From: Ferruginibacter sp.
GTDB lineage: Bacteria > Bacteroidota > Bacteroidia > Chitinophagales > Chitinophagaceae
Assembly (NCBI GenBank): GCA_025352695.1
Contig: JANXSK010000119.1
Span: forward strand, 1-44,875
DNA length: 44,875 nt
Direction of reading: 5' to 3'
The first letter of the stretch is position 1, and each line of letters opens with the position of its first letter. The notes under the pieces are model-generated. The model saw nothing but the letters and a program-made list of their open reading frames with translations, had not been told where the DNA came from and ran no database searches. Positions 36,102-44,001 of this stretch are shown one piece after another. Position numbers and translations under genes: made by a program.

Positions 36102-36331
36102 TAATAATTGGCCTACCTTATGACTTTAACAACAGATTTAACCAGCATATTTATTGGGGTGCATTTAAAATTAGGGCAGATTTCATTTTCGCCAATCGGT
36201 TAAAACTCTTCCTGACTATGAATAAATTAACAAAAGGTTGGTAACGCTTGTAATAATTTTAAATGCAGCCGGCTATTTGCCTGTTTATGGAATTTTACTA
36301 AGTTTACATCTAATCAGTATACCTGATAAAT

Positions 36332-36904
36332 TTGAAGCCTGATAAATACAAACATATAGAAGATAACCAACTGCTAAAGCAATTTTATGCAGATAAAAAC
36401 AATGAGTGGCTGGGCATTTTATTGCAGCGCTATACATTATTGTTGTTGGGTGTTTGTATGAAATATTTAAAAAATGAGGAAGAGGCAAAAGATAGTGTAC
36501 AACAGGTCTTTTTAAAAGCGATTACCGAGTTACACAAATACAAAGTAGATTATTTTAAAAGCTGGCTGTACATGGTTACCAAAAACCATTGCCTGATGAA
36601 ACTTAGGGATAAAGGAAAACATGCTATTGAAATAAATGAACAATTATTGGCTACGCCCGATGAAACAACAGATAAAAAAGATTTTTTAGCAAAGGATATT
36701 GTACTTACTCAAATGGAAATGGCATTACAACAACTAAGCGCAGAGCAGCAACAATGCGTAACTTTGTTTTACCTTCATAAAAAGAGTTATCTGGAAATTA
36801 CTGAACAAACTGGCTATAGTTTATTACAGGTAAAAAGTAATATTCAAAACGGAAAAAGGAATTTAAAATTAATGCTGGAAAGATTGCACCAACATGAACA
36901 TTAA
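36332..36904 (+). CDS. ECF-type RNA polymerase sigma factor
   Basis: The 190-residue protein has region 2 (LLKQFYADKNNEWLGILLQRY...KNEEEAKDSVQQVFLKAI, YFKSWLYMVTKNHCLMKLRDK) and region 4 (LQQLSAEQQQCVTLFYLHKKSYLEITEQTGYSLLQVKSNIQNGKRNLK). The start is a TTG: no in-frame ATG occurs before residue 43, and region 2 begins well before that. TAAATTTG at 36327-36334, a -7-like box, overlaps this TTG, so either the box is fortuitous or the start is unusual. It overlaps the next gene by 11 bases. Confidence 0.88.
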   Translation: MKPDKYKHIEDNQLLKQFYADKNNEWLGILLQRYTLLLLGVCMKYLKNEEEAKDSVQQVFLKAITELHKYKVDYFKSWLYMVTKNHCLMKLRDKGKHAIEINEQLLATPDETTDKKDFLAKDIVLTQMEMALQQLSAEQQQCVTLFYLHKKSYLEITEQTGYSLLQVKSNIQNGKRNLKLMLERLHQHEH

Positions 36905-37316
36905 CCTAAAAGACATATTATCCAACAGCAATAAAGATATAGATAACCAGCAATTGATGGATTACCTAAGTCATTATATATCACAGGCAGACAGTCATAA
37001 AATTGAAGAAAAAATGGCAGACGATCCTTTTATGAATGATGCGGTAGAAGGATTACAACAATTTAAACCACACAAAGATCTGCAAGTATATGTGGAGCAA
37101 TTAAATTACGACCTGCAAAAGCAAATTAATAAAAATAAAAAACGCAAAGAAAAGCGCAAGATAAAAAATCAGCCATACACCTATTTTGCCATCATATTTA
37201 TTTTATTATTACTGGTGATATGCTACGTAATTTTGAAAAAAAACAATCTTAAAAAACCAGGAATATATAAAACAACTACTACACAATTGGTAATATTTAA
37301 AGAAACATCCCAATAA
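36894..37316 (+). CDS. Putative membrane anti-sigma factor
   Basis: The 140-residue protein has an N-terminal cytoplasmic part (LMDYLSHYISQADSHKIEEKMADDPFMNDAVEGLQ), which is the pattern of proteins encoded after ECF sigma genes in Chitinophagaceae. A Lys-rich stretch (NKNKKRKEKRKIK), one membrane helix (YFAIIFILLLLVICYVIL, ~100-118) and only ~20 residues outside follow. The overlap with the sigma gene supports the partner role. Longer relatives carry an extra periplasmic domain that is absent here. Confidence 0.7.
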   Translation: MNINLKDILSNSNKDIDNQQLMDYLSHYISQADSHKIEEKMADDPFMNDAVEGLQQFKPHKDLQVYVEQLNYDLQKQINKNKKRKEKRKIKNQPYTYFAIIFILLLLVICYVILKKNNLKKPGIYKTTTTQLVIFKETSQ

Positions 37317-37678
37317 TTGATATGAGGATTTTTTTCCCCAACCTCAAAAAATCTTACAACACTAAAGTTATAATTATATTATCCTGCTTTGTGATTTAAT
37401 GCCGCAAACCAGCTGAGATAAAAATTATATAATAAAATATAGGCCAATATATTAGTGGCTTAAAATTAAATGCATGAATTTATACTACCAACAGTATAAC
37501 CCACTTAAGTATAATGATAATTTTTTACACAAATCCTGGCAACACTTATAGGATATTCACATTATTTCATCTCTAGTTTGAATGGTAAATTGATACATAA
37601 TTTAAAATCAAAATACTTATAGTATCGCTTAAAAACAATGCTAAGATTAAGGCATATTGTTTGATATTATTTTACTTA

Positions 37679-37740
37679 CTCTCTAAAAAATTATTTTACA
37701 TCTTCAATTTTCATCAACATCACACAAGGATTTTAGAGAG
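37679..37740. repeat. 10-bp inverted repeat before the PAS kinase gene
   Basis: CTCTCTAAAA (37679-37688) and its exact complement TTTTAGAGAG (37731-37740) flank 42 bases just upstream of the kinase ATG at 37752. It is the only structured element in the 435-bp spacer 37317-37751. It could be an operator or an RNA stem; it is unassigned. Confidence 0.4.
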
Positions 37741-37751
37741 AAATTATAATT

Positions 37752-39698
37752 ATGGAATATGCGAAGAAAATAATTCCTGAATTTTTATCCGGCGGTGGAG
37801 AAATGGGTGAGTTGATACGCACAAAGGATTGGTCAAAAAGTTCTCTTGGTTATCCAGAGGAGTGGCCACAAAGCCTTCGTACCTCAGTAAGTATTTGCCT
37901 TAACTCCAGTTGTCCTTTACTAATTTGGTGGAGTGTTGATCTGATAAAAATATATAATGATGCCTATCGTGACCTTATTGGGGCAAAGCATCCCAAAGCA
38001 ATGGGCTCAAAAGGAGCAGAAGTATGGGCAGAAGTTTGGCACATCGTTAGTCCAGATTTAAAGGGAATTTTAAATAATGGAGAGTCTACAAGTGCAAACG
38101 ATCAACTACTCATTATTGAAAGAAATGGGCATCCGCAGGAGTGCTATTTTACGTTTTCGAATAGTGCTATCCGTGACGAAACAGGTAATATTGGCGGCGT
38201 TTTTTGCGTCGTTACAGAAACCACAAAAAAAGTATTTACAGAAAGGCATCCTTCAACGCAATTAAAAAATCTTTTTTTACAAGCTCCCGTAGCCATTTGC
38301 ATTTTGCGTGGAAAAGAGTATGTGATTGAAGTGATCAATGAAAGAATGGCTGATATGTGGGACAGAAGGATAGAAGATGTATTAAATAAACCTGCTTTTG
38401 ATATATTAAAGGAACTTAGAAATCAGGGTTTTAAAGAACTTTTAGATAATGTTTTTTTTAAAGGTGAACGTTTTGTAGCGGAAGAACTTCCCATAAATTT
38501 AAAACGCAACGGAAAAATAGAAAACGCTTTTGTTAAATTTATTTACGAACCATTGCTTGAAGAAGATGGAACTATTTCGGGGGTAATGGCACTAGCGCAT
38601 GAAATTACTGAACAGGTTGCTGCAAGAAAAAGAATAGAAGTAAGCGAAGCAAAATTTAGGCAGGTGACTAATTTAATGCCTGGTAAAATAACAAATACAG
38701 ATGCCACAGGAAAGGTATTTTATTATAATCAGGCGTGGATAGACTATACAGGATTAAGTTTTGAAGAATTAATAAATAGTGGATGGGATAAAATGATTCA
38801 CCCTGCCGAGTTGTCGAAATTACAAGCACAATGGAAGCTGGCTATTGAAACAGGAAAAGAAATAGATATTGAAATACGTATTTTAAACAAGAAGGGAAAT
38901 TACAAATGGCATCATAGCCGCAGCTCTGCAGTTAAGGATGATGCTGGTAAAATAAAAATGTGGATCAGCGTTACAACCGAAATACAAAAAATAAAAGACG
39001 AAGAACAGCGGAAGGATAATTTTATTAAAATGGTAAGTCATGAATTAAAGACCCCTGTTACCTCTATAAAAGGATATGTTCAATTATTATTAACCATGAT
39101 AAAAGAGGAACATGAAGTATTACTGTCACCAATACCTATAAAATTATTTTTGACCCGTATTGATAAACTCATTTTACGATTAAGCACTTTAATCACAGAG
39201 CTACTTGATCTTTCAAGAATTGAAGCTGATAAACTTGAATTGAAAAAAGAATTATTTAACTTGAATGAACTGATTATTGAAGCCGTTGAAGATATGCAAT
39301 TCACTAATCCGAAACATATCATTAAAATACACCATGATTTTAAATGCAATATTTACGCAGATAAAGGAAGAATAGCACAGGTTGCAATCAATCTTATTAC
39401 AAATGCCCTAAAATATTCTGCTAATACGGATGAGATTAAATTAAAAATATTTAAAGAAGCAAATAGCTATGTTTCAGTAAGTATTCAGGATTATGGAATT
39501 GGAATAGATAAAAAAGATCATCAAAAAATATTTGAACGCTTTTACAGGGTTGTTGGAAAAAGTGAAGAAACTTATCCAGGCTTTGGTATAGGATTATTTA
39601 TTGTTAAGGAGATACTTTCCCAACATGATGGTTATATAACTATTGAAAGTGAAAAAGATAAGGGGGCACTTTTTACCTTTACTTTACCTTGTGTATAA
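37752..39698 (+). CDS. Soluble PAS-domain sensor histidine kinase
   Basis: The 648-residue protein has no membrane helix. An N-terminal PAS-like domain (1-160; WPQSLRTSVSICLNSSCPLLIWW, ending FCVVTETTKKV) is followed by a second (about 170-295) and a third PAS/PAC (about 305-415; KITNTDATGKVFYYNQAWIDYTGLS, KWHHSRSSAVKDDAGK). HisKA carries His430 in MVSHELKTPVTSIKGY. The ATPase domain has INLITNALKYS, QDYGIGIDKK and FGIGLFIVKEIL. No receiver or response regulator is adjacent, so it is an orphan kinase, probably sensing a cytoplasmic cue such as redox, light or a small ligand. Confidence 0.9.
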   Translation: MEYAKKIIPEFLSGGGEMGELIRTKDWSKSSLGYPEEWPQSLRTSVSICLNSSCPLLIWWSVDLIKIYNDAYRDLIGAKHPKAMGSKGAEVWAEVWHIVSPDLKGILNNGESTSANDQLLIIERNGHPQECYFTFSNSAIRDETGNIGGVFCVVTETTKKVFTERHPSTQLKNLFLQAPVAICILRGKEYVIEVINERMADMWDRRIEDVLNKPAFDILKELRNQGFKELLDNVFFKGERFVAEELPINLKRNGKIENAFVKFIYEPLLEEDGTISGVMALAHEITEQVAARKRIEVSEAKFRQVTNLMPGKITNTDATGKVFYYNQAWIDYTGLSFEELINSGWDKMIHPAELSKLQAQWKLAIETGKEIDIEIRILNKKGNYKWHHSRSSAVKDDAGKIKMWISVTTEIQKIKDEEQRKDNFIKMVSHELKTPVTSIKGYVQLLLTMIKEEHEVLLSPIPIKLFLTRIDKLILRLSTLITELLDLSRIEADKLELKKELFNLNELIIEAVEDMQFTNPKHIIKIHHDFKCNIYADKGRIAQVAINLITNALKYSANTDEIKLKIFKEANSYVSVSIQDYGIGIDKKDHQKIFERFYRVVGKSEETYPGFGIGLFIVKEILSQHDGYITIESEKDKGALFTFTLPCV

Positions 39699-39754
39699 CA
39701 GAAAATAAAGGATAAAATGACCTTATTTAATTTATGGGATAGTGTCTTAAAAAT

Positions 39755-39786
39755 AAAAAACCTTCTGAATTCTCAGAAGGTTTTTT
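39755..39786. terminator. Bidirectional hairpin terminator
   Basis: A stem of CCTTCTGA (39761-39768) with TCAGAAGG (39773-39780), a 4-base loop, and A and T runs of six on both sides. It serves the convergent kinase (+) and small lipoprotein (-) genes. Confidence 0.9.
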
Positions 39787-39805
39787 ATAAGTCAATTTCT
39801 TTAGA

Positions 39806-40153
39806 TTAGTGTTTTACACCTTCTTTAGCTTTTTCTACCATTTTATCAGCACCAGCTTTCATTTTGTCTGCGCCTTCTTTAGCTTTATCAACCATTTTAT
39901 CAGCAGCTTTATCTACCATTTTACTAGCACTATCAGCAACTTTATCTACCATTTTTTTTGCACTATCAGTAGCATTATTTACCATTTTTTTAGCAGTATC
40001 AACTGTAGCAGCAGCAACTTTTGCAGCAGAATCAGCAGATGCAGTAGCAGCTTTTGCAGAATCAGCAGCAGATGCAGCAGTAGATTCTGTAGAACCATTG
40101 TTACAAGCGGTCATACACACTGTAACAGCAAGGATAGCAATTAATTGTTTCAT
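39806..40153 (-). CDS. Small lipoprotein of repetitive amphipathic helix
   Basis: The 115-residue protein has a lipobox (CMTAC, Cys17). The remaining ~95 residues are nearly all Ala, Lys, Asp, Met and Val in short repeats (DKVADSASKMVDKAADKMVD, KAKEGADKMKAGADKM), so it forms a long amphipathic helix like apolipoprotein or LEA-type repeats. The DNA is also repetitive (units of about 30 bases), which suggests growth by repeat expansion. It is probably a periplasmic or outer-membrane helix that binds membranes or the wall; no specific role can be read. Confidence 0.75.
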   Translation of the reverse strand: MKQLIAILAVTVCMTACNNGSTESTAASAADSAKAATASADSAAKVAAATVDTAKKMVNNATDSAKKMVDKVADSASKMVDKAADKMVDKAKEGADKMKAGADKMVEKAKEGVKH

Positions 40154-40283
40154 TTTAATATTTTTTGGTTTTAAATTCGGGTAAATATAATATATTTAAT
40201 GCATTAGTTAAATAATTATTAAAAAATTAATAATTACTCAATACATGAATATATCTTTTATGATAATATTTGTGATAAGAAAT

Positions 40284-41585
40284 TTACTTTTTTCTAAAAA
40301 ATATTCTAACGGGTACACCAGTAAATTTAAAATTTAACCGCAACTGATTTTCAAGATAATTTTTATACGGTGTTTTAACATCTTCAGGATAATTACAGAA
40401 AAAAGCAAATGATGGCACTACAACGGGCAATTGTGTAACATATTTAATTTTAACCTGATTACCCCTAACTACAGGCGGGTGATAAGCCTCTACAGCTTTA
40501 AGCATTTTATCATTTAGCTTGGAGGTTGCAATTTTTTGTTTACGACTATCGTAAACTTCTAGGGCTACTTCCATAGCTTTAAAAATCCTTGTTTTTTCTA
40601 GAGCTGATATAAAAATTATGGGTAAATCACTGAATGGTGCAAATCTTTTCTTCAACTCTATTTCATAATCACGGGCAGTATTAGTTTCTTTCGGCATTAC
40701 ATCCCATTTATTTACCAATACAACAATTCCTTTTCCTTTTTTAACTGCCATTGCAAATATCGAAAGATCCTGTGCGGCTATTCCCTTTTCTGCATCTAAT
40801 AATAATAAACATACATCGGCTTCATCAACCGCTTTAATTGCCCTTATCACAGAGTAAAATTCAAGGTCTTCATTAACCTTTGCCTTCCGTCTGATGCCGG
40901 CTGTATCTATTAAAACAAATTCCTTGTTAAATAAATTGTAATGGGTGTGAATGGTATCACGGGTAGTACCAGCAATCTCGCTTACAATTGTACGCTCCTG
41001 CCCCGTTAATGCGTTTAATAATGATGATTTACCAACATTTGGTTGACCGATAATAGCAAATTTTGGCAAATCCTTTTCTTCTTCCGCTTCCTCTACTATT
41101 AAATCAGCTATTTCATCTAACAGATCGCCTGTTCCAGTACCGCTTATTGATGATAGAAAATGTATCTTATCAAAACCAAGACTGTAAAATTCTGATGCTT
41201 CTAATAACCTGTCATGATTGTCAACTTTGTTAACCACTAAAAAAACTGGTTTAGAAGTTTTACGTAACATTTGTGTCATTGCTTCATCAAGGTCAGTAAT
41301 ACCGGTAGCAACGTCCACCATAAATATAATGGCATCCGCTTCTTCCACTGCTATCAATACCTGCTTACGAATTTCTCTTTCAAAAATATCCTGGCTCTTT
41401 GGCACAAAACCACCCGTATCAATTACATTAAATGATTTACCATTCCAATCGGCTATTCCGTACTGACGGTCACGTGTTACACCACTTACATCATCTACAA
41501 TGGCTTTGCGTTCTTCTAACATTCTATTGAAAAAAGTACTTTTGCCTACATTCGGCCTACCTACTATTGCTACGGTGAAACTCAT
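40284..41585 (-). CDS. der: Ribosome assembly GTPase Der (EngA)
   Basis: The 433-residue protein has two GTPase domains in tandem and a C-terminal KH-like domain, the layout unique to Der. Domain 1 has GRPNVGKSTFFNRM, DTGGF and NKVD. Domain 2 has GQPNVGKSSLLNAL, EIAGTTRDT, DTAGIRRK and NKWD. The C-terminus (LKAVEAYHPPVVRGNQVKIKY...FCNYPED...YLENQLR) is standard. It acts in 50S subunit maturation. It follows era by 105 bases on the same strand, so both could share a transcript. Confidence 0.96.
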   Translation of the reverse strand: MSFTVAIVGRPNVGKSTFFNRMLEERKAIVDDVSGVTRDRQYGIADWNGKSFNVIDTGGFVPKSQDIFEREIRKQVLIAVEEADAIIFMVDVATGITDLDEAMTQMLRKTSKPVFLVVNKVDNHDRLLEASEFYSLGFDKIHFLSSISGTGTGDLLDEIADLIVEEAEEEKDLPKFAIIGQPNVGKSSLLNALTGQERTIVSEIAGTTRDTIHTHYNLFNKEFVLIDTAGIRRKAKVNEDLEFYSVIRAIKAVDEADVCLLLLDAEKGIAAQDLSIFAMAVKKGKGIVVLVNKWDVMPKETNTARDYEIELKKRFAPFSDLPIIFISALEKTRIFKAMEVALEVYDSRKQKIATSKLNDKMLKAVEAYHPPVVRGNQVKIKYVTQLPVVVPSFAFFCNYPEDVKTPYKNYLENQLRLNFKFTGVPVRIFFRKK

Positions 41586-41690
41586 ATTCTTTAATTGATA
41601 ATTATTTATTTGATAATTTATAATTGTTGCTGTTATTGGATGTTTTTAAATAAAAAATTATCCATCTTACAGTATCAATTACCAATTTAT

Positions 41691-42557
41691 TTAATACCCA
41701 TATTCTTTCAACTGCATTTCGTTATCTCTCCATTTAGGCCTCACTTTTACAAACAGTTCCAAAAACACTTTACTGCCCAAAAATTCTTCAATATCTTTTC
41801 TTGCCAAAGTACCCAACTGCTTTATCATTTTACCACCTTCACCTAAAATGATTCCTTTTTGTGTATCTCGTTGCACAATAATATCTGCGCCTACTTTTAT
41901 TAGTGTTGTTTTTTCTTTAAATTCCTGTACTAAAACAGTTGCATGGTAAGGTATCTCTTCTCCGTATAACAAAAATATTTTTTCTCTTATCAATTCACTT
42001 ACAAAAAATTTGGTAGGTAAATCACTGATGTCATCGCCTTCGTAAAAAGGTGCACCTTCAGGTAACAATTCAATAATAATCTCTAATAATTTTTCAATAC
42101 CTTTTTTCTTCAGAGCAGAAATAACTATAACCTCTTTGCAATAAGCTTGTTGCTTAAAAAACGCTGTTGCTTTCAAGATAGCTTCTTCATTAACCGCATC
42201 TACCTTATTTAAAATTACCAAAGCAGGTACTTTTAATCTAAGAGATGAAAAAATTAAATGACTTTCTTCAGGATTTTCTCTGGCATCGGTAATTAACAAT
42301 GCAAGATCTGCATCTTCCAAACTTCCTTTTACAGCCTGCATCATTTTTTCGTGCAGCTTATATTTTGGTTCAATAATTCCGGGTGTATCAGAAAAAATAA
42401 TCTGGTGTCCAGGCCCTGTTAAGATAGCTTTAATCCGATGCCTGGTGGTTTGTACCTTATGAGATACAATAGCTAGCTTTTCGCCAATCAACGCATTTAG
42501 GAGTGTACTTTTGCCCGCATTGGGCTTACCAAAAATATTTACAAAACCGGATTTCAT
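41691..42557 (-). CDS. era: GTPase Era
   Basis: From the ATG at 42557 the protein has 288 residues. The G domain has GKPNAGKSTLLNAL (P-loop), VQTTRHRI (switch I), DTPGI and NKVD. The C-terminal KH domain has the GEGGKMIKQLGTLARKDIE segment that, in studied Era proteins, contacts the 3' end of 16S rRNA. It acts in 30S maturation. The open frame extends to a TTG at 42611, but those 18 residues do not fit the family start. The leader region upstream contains a copy of the rRNA sequence Era binds. Confidence 0.96.
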   Translation of the reverse strand: MKSGFVNIFGKPNAGKSTLLNALIGEKLAIVSHKVQTTRHRIKAILTGPGHQIIFSDTPGIIEPKYKLHEKMMQAVKGSLEDADLALLITDARENPEESHLIFSSLRLKVPALVILNKVDAVNEEAILKATAFFKQQAYCKEVIVISALKKKGIEKLLEIIIELLPEGAPFYEGDDISDLPTKFFVSELIREKIFLLYGEEIPYHATVLVQEFKEKTTLIKVGADIIVQRDTQKGIILGEGGKMIKQLGTLARKDIEEFLGSKVFLELFVKVRPKWRDNEMQLKEYGY

Positions 42558-42620
42558 GTATGTAACCTTTAAATAGCAAGTCTCAAAAAAGACTTTGATT
42601 ACCGCATACAAACTGACTGG

Positions 42621-42631
42621 AGGAGGTGATC
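42621..42631 (-). promoter_or_regulatory. 16S rRNA 3'-end mimic in the era leader region (candidate Era-binding site)
   Basis: The minus strand reads GATCACCTCCT, identical to 11 bases at the 3' end of bacterial 16S rRNA (the anti-Shine-Dalgarno region), 64 bases before the era ATG. Era is known to recognise GAUCACCUCC. If this stretch is transcribed with era, Era could bind its own mRNA. A near -7 box (TGAATTTG) lies directly upstream; if that is the real promoter, most of the motif would fall outside the transcript. Confidence 0.4.
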
Positions 42632-42661
42632 AAATTCATTAGCAACTTGCCAAGAATAAAA

Positions 42662-42679
42662 AAGGCTCTCACGAGCCTT
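42662..42679 (-). terminator. Terminator of the tRNA-fMet gene
   Basis: A 7-bp stem (AAGGCTC/GAGCCTT) closed by a GTGA tetraloop on the minus strand, followed by TTTTTTATTC. It lies 10 bases after the tRNA 3' end, so the tRNA and era are separate units. Confidence 0.85.
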
Positions 42680-42689
42680 GTGTTTTTAG

Positions 42690-42761
<72 letters not shown>

Positions 42762-42764
42762 GTG

Positions 42765-42796
42765 CAAAAGTAATGGTTTACATTATTGCTGCCAAA
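42765..42796 (-). promoter_or_regulatory. Promoter of tRNA-fMet
   Basis: The minus strand has TTTG (42796-42793), a 20-base spacer and TACTTTTG (42772-42765), a full match to the Bacteroidota consensus. The -7 box ends only three bases before the mature tRNA 5' end at 42761. Confidence 0.8.
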
Positions 42797-42825
42797 TAAT
42801 ATACATTCTTATTCAAAAATAATTT

Positions 42826-42891
42826 ATGAAAAAGCTGCTGCAACAATCAATTATAGCAGTGCTGGCAAGTGTTTTACTGTTTGGTTGCTAA
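42826..42891 (+). pseudogene. Orphan lipoprotein signal peptide
   Basis: ATG AAA AAG opens a 21-residue frame, MKKLLQQSIIAVLASVLLFG plus Cys, that stops directly after the lipobox Cys (LFGC). It is a textbook lipoprotein signal with no mature protein. The following 100 bases show stops in all forward frames. It is probably the stump of a lost lipoprotein gene, or a very small lipopeptide. It lies in the 232-bp space 42762-42993. Confidence 0.4.
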
Positions 42892-42993
42892 CCAAAAATA
42901 AAATAAAAAGAAGATTAAATTGGTAGTCGTTACCTACAGGAACATATAAAATATACCATTATCAGCACCCCAATTCCTTAAAATAAAAGCGAA

Positions 42994-43230
42994 ATGAATT
43001 TGCTTTTATTAAATGATGTACAGGAGATTGAAAAATGGAAATTGAAAGAAATTGCAGCTGGTTTATACAATAAGAAATTAAGTAAGCCTTTGTTGATTTT
43101 TGCCGTATATTTTAGAGACAGGATGAAGCAATATGGGGTTGGAGGTTTTCCTGATTTTAAAAAAGAAGGAAGTAAGGCATTATCTAATTTTCAACTTGGA
43201 CTTTTTAAAAAAATAAAGACATCTACTTGA
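42994..43230 (+). CDS. Small hypothetical protein
   Basis: The 78-residue frame starts at an ATG with a stop just upstream. It is Lys- and Phe-rich (LLIFAVYFRDRMKQYGVGGF, then PDFKKEG and LGLFKKIKTST), with no signal peptide, membrane helix or known motif. The stop codon lies inside the stem of the hairpin at 43215-43248. The coding status is uncertain, but the frame is longer and more protein-like than the spacer around it. Confidence 0.4.
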   Translation: MNLLLLNDVQEIEKWKLKEIAAGLYNKKLSKPLLIFAVYFRDRMKQYGVGGFPDFKKEGSKALSNFQLGLFKKIKTST

Positions 43231-43248
43231 ATATAAGTAGATGTCTTT
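43215..43248 (-). terminator. Hairpin terminator of the GIN-domain gene pair
   Basis: A perfect 14-bp stem (AAAGACATCTACTT with its complement) and a 6-base loop. On the minus strand it is followed by ATTTTTTT, so it ends the transcript of the two DUF2807 genes. It also covers the stop of the small + strand frame. Confidence 0.88.
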
Positions 43249-43261
43249 ACCCTTTACTATT

Positions 43262-43978
43262 TTACCCTTTTCTGCTAATACTACTAGCGCCACTGCTGTG
43301 TTGATCTTTTATTATGCCATTGCCTTTGTACGAAATACCACTTGCCCCACTAGCGTTTGCACTAAGTTCCTTATTTACCGTAATATTAATATCCGAAGCT
43401 CCAGAGGCCTTGGCATTACAAACATCTGTAGCAAGTTCATATGCTTTTACATCACTTGCGCCACTTGATTGAATGGTAACCATTTTGGCTTCACCACTAA
43501 TTTTTGCGTCTGATGCCCCGGTAAGTTCTACTGTAAGATTGCTAACTTTTATATCTCCCTTAAAATCACTGGCACCGCTCATCTCAAGGCTTAAAGAACC
43601 TCCATTTATAGTGCCTGCAACCTGTACATCACATGCACCGGAAGCCTGCAGCTTTTCTAAATTTTTGAAAGAAACGTACACTTTCAATTTTTTGTTTTGC
43701 CCACCCCAACTTCCGTTACCATCGTAATAAATTTTTAATGTATTATTTTCTACAACAGTTTTAATATTGTCTCTATATTTTTCTTCAGATGCGCTTATAG
43801 CAAGCGATTCTGTTTCGTATTGGGAAAGATACAAATCAATACCTCCAGATATTTTAATTGCGTTAAAACTTCCATACAGTTTTCTTGGCGCTGCATTGGC
43901 ATCATTTACAAATGCCTTTTGTGCAGTGGTAATAAAAACAGCAGCTAACATAATAATTGATAAAAGAATCTTTTTCAT
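43262..43978 (-). CDS. GIN-domain (DUF2807) exported protein, SGASD-repeat type
   Basis: The 238-residue protein has a signal peptide (MKKILLSIIMLAAVFITTAQ). The GIN/DUF2807 fold starts FNAIKISGGIDLYLSQYETES and continues as a right-handed beta helix. Its turns repeat SGA[CS]D at regular ~20-residue spacing (SGACDVQV, SGASDFKG, TGASDAKI, SGASDVKA, SGASDINI), with later turns SGASGISY and SGASSISR. It is probably a surface or periplasmic adhesin-like domain. It is 23 bases downstream of a paralogue in the same unit and ends at a strong terminator. Confidence 0.88.
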   Translation of the reverse strand: MKKILLSIIMLAAVFITTAQKAFVNDANAAPRKLYGSFNAIKISGGIDLYLSQYETESLAISASEEKYRDNIKTVVENNTLKIYYDGNGSWGGQNKKLKVYVSFKNLEKLQASGACDVQVAGTINGGSLSLEMSGASDFKGDIKVSNLTVELTGASDAKISGEAKMVTIQSSGASDVKAYELATDVCNAKASGASDINITVNKELSANASGASGISYKGNGIIKDQHSSGASSISRKG

Positions 43979-44001
43979 ACTTGTATTATATTAGATTAAA
44001 C

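Noticed and set aside
39806..40153. CRISPR-like tandem units in the repetitive DNA
   Set aside because: The units are imperfect, have no unique spacers and encode an amphipathic helix in frame.
39809..40184. Long + strand open frames (111 and 106 codons) opposite the small lipoprotein
   Set aside because: They are antisense shadows of the repetitive coding sequence and consist of low-complexity Phe/Ser or Ala/Ser text.
42558..42611. 18-codon N-terminal extension of Era from a TTG
   Set aside because: MKSGFVNIFGKPNAGKS is the standard Era start; the extension has no family match.
42625..42632. GATCACC near era as another copy of the composite operator
   Set aside because: Only the ATCACC half is present; there is no GTGAT partner, no B copy and no 21-bp spacing to a -7 box.
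42619..42640. Perfect Shine-Dalgarno AGGAGGTGATC on the + strand
   Set aside because: No start codon or reading frame follows on the + strand, and the other genes here do not use such sites; the complement on the era side is more meaningful.
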